DNA from: Muribaculaceae bacterium
GTDB lineage: Bacteria > Bacteroidota > Bacteroidia > Bacteroidales > Muribaculaceae
Direction of reading: 5' to 3'
NCBI GenBank assembly: GCA_022511505.1
Contig: JAFLTK010000270.1
Location: forward strand, 1-7,551
DNA: 7,551 bases
Shown: one piece after another, positions 6,428-7,551 of the stretch
Layout: each line of letters opens with the position of its first letter
How positions within the stretch are numbered: the first letter of the stretch is position 1
The notes under the pieces: generated by a model
Databases searched by the model: none
The model's input: only the letters and a program-made list of their open reading frames with translations
Told to the model about the DNA's origin: nothing
Position numbers and translations under genes: made by a program

Positions 6428-6451
6428 GAGCGGTCAGCTATCTGACAACTC
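6428..6451 (-). other. Hairpin in the yhhQ leader
   Basis: GTCAG (6433-6437) pairs perfectly with CTGAC (6442-6446) around the tetraloop CTAT. The stem is extended past a 2x2 internal loop by GAG (6428-6430) with CTC (6449-6451). On the minus strand an A-rich stretch (GTTAAAAACAAG) lies between the hairpin and the ATG. The predicted leader from about 6490 to 6403 is roughly 88 nt, long enough for regulation, but I see no clear match to a known preQ1 riboswitch core. Confidence 0.4.
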
Positions 6452-6496
6452 TCAAGCACTCGGCAGCGGGTTTTATGGTTGGAAAAAATTGAGCCG

Positions 6497-6527
6497 CAAA
6501 GTTACTAAAATTATTTAATTTAACAAA
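6497..6527 (-). promoter_or_regulatory. Promoter of yhhQ, full consensus for the Bacteroidota primary sigma factor
   Basis: Read on the minus strand, TTTG (6527-6524) is followed after exactly 19 bp by TAACTTTG (6504-6497), a complete match to TTTG-N19-TAnnTTTG. The spacer is almost pure A/T. Transcription should begin near 6490, leaving a leader of about 88 nt before the ATG at 6402. Confidence 0.8.
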
Positions 6528-6546
6528 ACCAGCTACAAAACGGCAT

Positions 6547-6645
6547 CCCGTCCTTTTTGGCCCTTTGGGCAAATACCCGCGAAGGCCTAAAAAGACCGTC
6601 GCCCATTGATTTACCGGTCTTTGGCCTCATCGCGGGCAAGACGGG
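6547..6645. other. Three-way-junction palindromic element between divergent genes
   Basis: A closing stem P1 pairs CCCGTC (6547-6552) with GACGGG (6640-6645). Inside it, hairpin P2 is GCCC-TTT-GGGC (6560-6570). Arm P3 has 20 base pairs in three parts: CCCGCGA (6576-6582) with TCGCGGG (6630-6636), AGGCC (6583-6587) with GGCCT (6623-6627), and AAAGACCG (6591-6598) with CGGTCTTT (6615-6622). Bulges are TAA on the left and CA on the right, with a 16-base loop (6599-6614). No U-tract follows on either strand and no reading frame crosses it. It could be the leader of the DUF488 mRNA, a small RNA, or a dispersed palindromic repeat. Strand is undetermined. Confidence 0.65.
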
Positions 6646-6651
6646 CTATCT

Positions 6652-6706
6652 CGCCGGCGGCTTTTGTCCCTAAAAGGCAAAAGAGAACAAAACGACCCTC
6701 TCGGCG
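6652..6706 (+). other. Possible second stem-loop domain before the DUF488 gene
   Basis: CGCCG (6652-6656) can pair with CGGCG (6702-6706), enclosing a small hairpin CTTTT (6661-6665) with AAAAG (6672-6676). It ends 24 bases before the DUF488 start codon. The pairings are short and could be fortuitous. No Bacteroidota-type promoter for DUF488 was found between 6540 and 6730. Confidence 0.25.
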
Positions 6707-6730
6707 GTTAATAATGAAAGATTAAACGCT

Positions 6731-7084
6731 ATGAGTAAGATTTCAATAAAACGGGCCTACGACCCGGCAGAGCCCGCCGACGGTTTTCGCGTATACATCG
6801 ATCGCCTGTGGCCTCGCGGCCTCAGTCACGATGAGTTTCATTATGACCTGTGGGTTAAAGATATAGCGCCGTCGACCGAACTGCGTGAATGGTTTCACGC
6901 CGATTCAACCGACCGCTGGGATGAATTTGTCACACGCTATGCTGCCGAACTAAAAGCGTCCACGTCGTTTGCCGACTTCAAGCAACAGATAGCCGGTCAT
7001 CCCGTCGTGACATTGCTCTATTCATCCCACGACCGCGAGCACAATAACGCCGTGGTCGTCCGCCAACTGCTCGACGTGAGGTGA
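6731..7084 (+). CDS. DUF488 family protein, YeaO-like
   Basis: At 117 residues it has the usual size of the YeaO branch of DUF488. The family signature is nearly complete: KRAYDP (7-12), VYIDRLWPRG (21-30), WVKDIAPSTELREWFH (41-56), and LLYSSHDREHNNAVV (95-109) near the C-terminus. The conserved Asp24, Arg25, Trp27, Arg29, Lys43, Asp44, Pro47, Ser48, His104 and Asn105 suggest a binding or catalytic pocket. No biochemical role is firmly established for the family, so none is assigned. It is cytosolic, with no signal peptide or membrane segment. The ATG at 6731 starts the typical N-terminus. The gene diverges from yhhQ across the structured region 6547-6706, and its TGA directly abuts the stop codon of the convergent gene. 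Confidence 0.92.
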   Translation: MSKISIKRAYDPAEPADGFRVYIDRLWPRGLSHDEFHYDLWVKDIAPSTELREWFHADSTDRWDEFVTRYAAELKASTSFADFKQQIAGHPVVTLLYSSHDREHNNAVVVRQLLDVR

Positions 7085-7551
7085 TTAATAATCCATCTCG
7101 TTAAAATCGATGATGTCCTCGTCGTTATAGCCACCTTGGTCGCTATAATCGTCGTCAAAGCCATACTCATCAGCCCCTTGGGCGGCTTTTGAGGCAAGAG
7201 CATCGTTGAGCGCATCAAAGTCGTCAAGGTCAACAGCCTCGGCCGGTGCTTCACCAACTGAGGCGACACAGACCGGCGCATCGAGATGCTTGCCCGGTGT
7301 CGTCTCCTTGAGAACGATATAGAAACTGCGATTGGTCAGATAATCAAAGACATACATCATCTTTTGACCCTCGTCCTCGAGATAGTCGGCGAGAACACAC
7401 TCGTCCATGAGCAGCGGGTCGCCGCTGTCATTCATATCCTCGATAGTAATTTCTTTTTCTTTCTCCCAGTAGTCATCACAGATGATGAACGAAGCCATCG
7501 GATCCTTGCGATAGCCAACAGCGTCGCTGATAGCGTTGCGCAAGTCAAGGA
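7085..7551 (-). CDS. IS1096 passenger TnpR / plasmid pRiA4b ORF-3 family protein, 5' end missing
   Basis: The visible part is about 154 C-terminal residues; the frame stays open to the window edge, with Leu-Asp before LRNAISDAVGYRKDP. I therefore treat the TTG at 7543 as an internal codon, not a start. The pattern I-x-D-A-V-G-Y, then ASFIICDDYWEKEKEI, then LADYLEDEGQKMMYVFDYL, matches this family, whose Bacteroidales members run to about 190 residues. The last 50 or so residues are an Asp/Glu-rich tail broken by Gly and Tyr. Despite its name the family is common as a chromosomal single gene in Bacteroidales, and no transposase or inverted repeat is visible nearby. Function is unknown. It converges on the DUF488 gene with no intergenic base. 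Confidence 0.85.
   Translation of the reverse strand, partial: LDLRNAISDAVGYRKDPMASFIICDDYWEKEKEITIEDMNDSGDPLLMDECVLADYLEDEGQKMMYVFDYLTNRSFYIVLKETTPGKHLDAPVCVASVGEAPAEAVDLDDFDALNDALASKAAQGADEYGFDDDYSDQGGYNDEDIIDFNEMDY

Noticed and set aside
6403..6459. Upstream in-frame GTG start for yhhQ
   Set aside because: The 19 added residues are polar, unlike the family, and overlap the leader hairpin; the ATG at 6402 fits better.
7085..7551. Mobile element suggested by the family name IS1096 passenger
   Set aside because: No transposase, terminal inverted repeats or target duplications are seen; the family is widespread as a chromosomal gene in Bacteroidales.

Overview
The window looks like a piece of chromosome from a Bacteroidales bacterium (phylum Bacteroidota), most likely in or near Muribaculaceae. 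Four things point there. Promoters have the Bacteroidota form TTTG, 19 bp, TAnnTTTG, with a textbook case at 6497-6527. Strong Shine-Dalgarno sites are absent before start codons. A run of HU-family protein, 29-residue very basic protein and RNase G lies on one strand. The closest family matches (yhhQ-type transporter, IS1096 passenger/pRiA4b-type acidic protein) have the form usual in that order. The family-level placement is an impression, not a computation.

Layout, left to right. The window opens inside a tRNA-Pro(GGG) on the + strand, followed by a hairpin terminator. A + strand gene (268-2319) encodes a secreted or periplasmic protein of about 14 TPR repeats. A hairpin at 2328-2359 separates it from a minus-strand block read right to left: a queuosine-precursor transporter (yhhQ type), a HAD hydrolase, an HU/IHF-family DNA-binding protein, a 29-aa lysine/arginine-rich protein (4168-4257) and RNase G (rng). 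On the right, a YeaO-like DUF488 gene (+) diverges from the transporter and meets, stop codon to stop codon with no gap, the 3' end of an acidic IS1096-passenger/pRiA4b ORF-3 family gene that runs off the window.

How the genes relate: HU, the 29-aa basic protein and RNase G form a nucleic-acid cluster (DNA architecture, probable ribosome or RNA binding, RNA processing). Each junction in it carries a dyad: 4702-4755 before HU, 4313-4352 between HU and the small gene, and 4077-4123 in the rng leader. The transporter and HAD hydrolase are probably co-transcribed from the promoter at 6497-6527; the other genes look like unrelated housekeeping functions.

The best candidates for something undescribed are non-coding. 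One is a roughly 100-bp element at 6547-6645 that folds as a three-way junction with a 20-bp arm and a competing alternative pairing, between divergent genes. Another is the 47-bp dyad centred at 4100 in the leader of the RNase G gene. A third is a set of three imperfect tandem repeats of about 23 bp that starts inside the last codons of rng. No CRISPR array, insertion sequence, integrase or prophage gene was seen.
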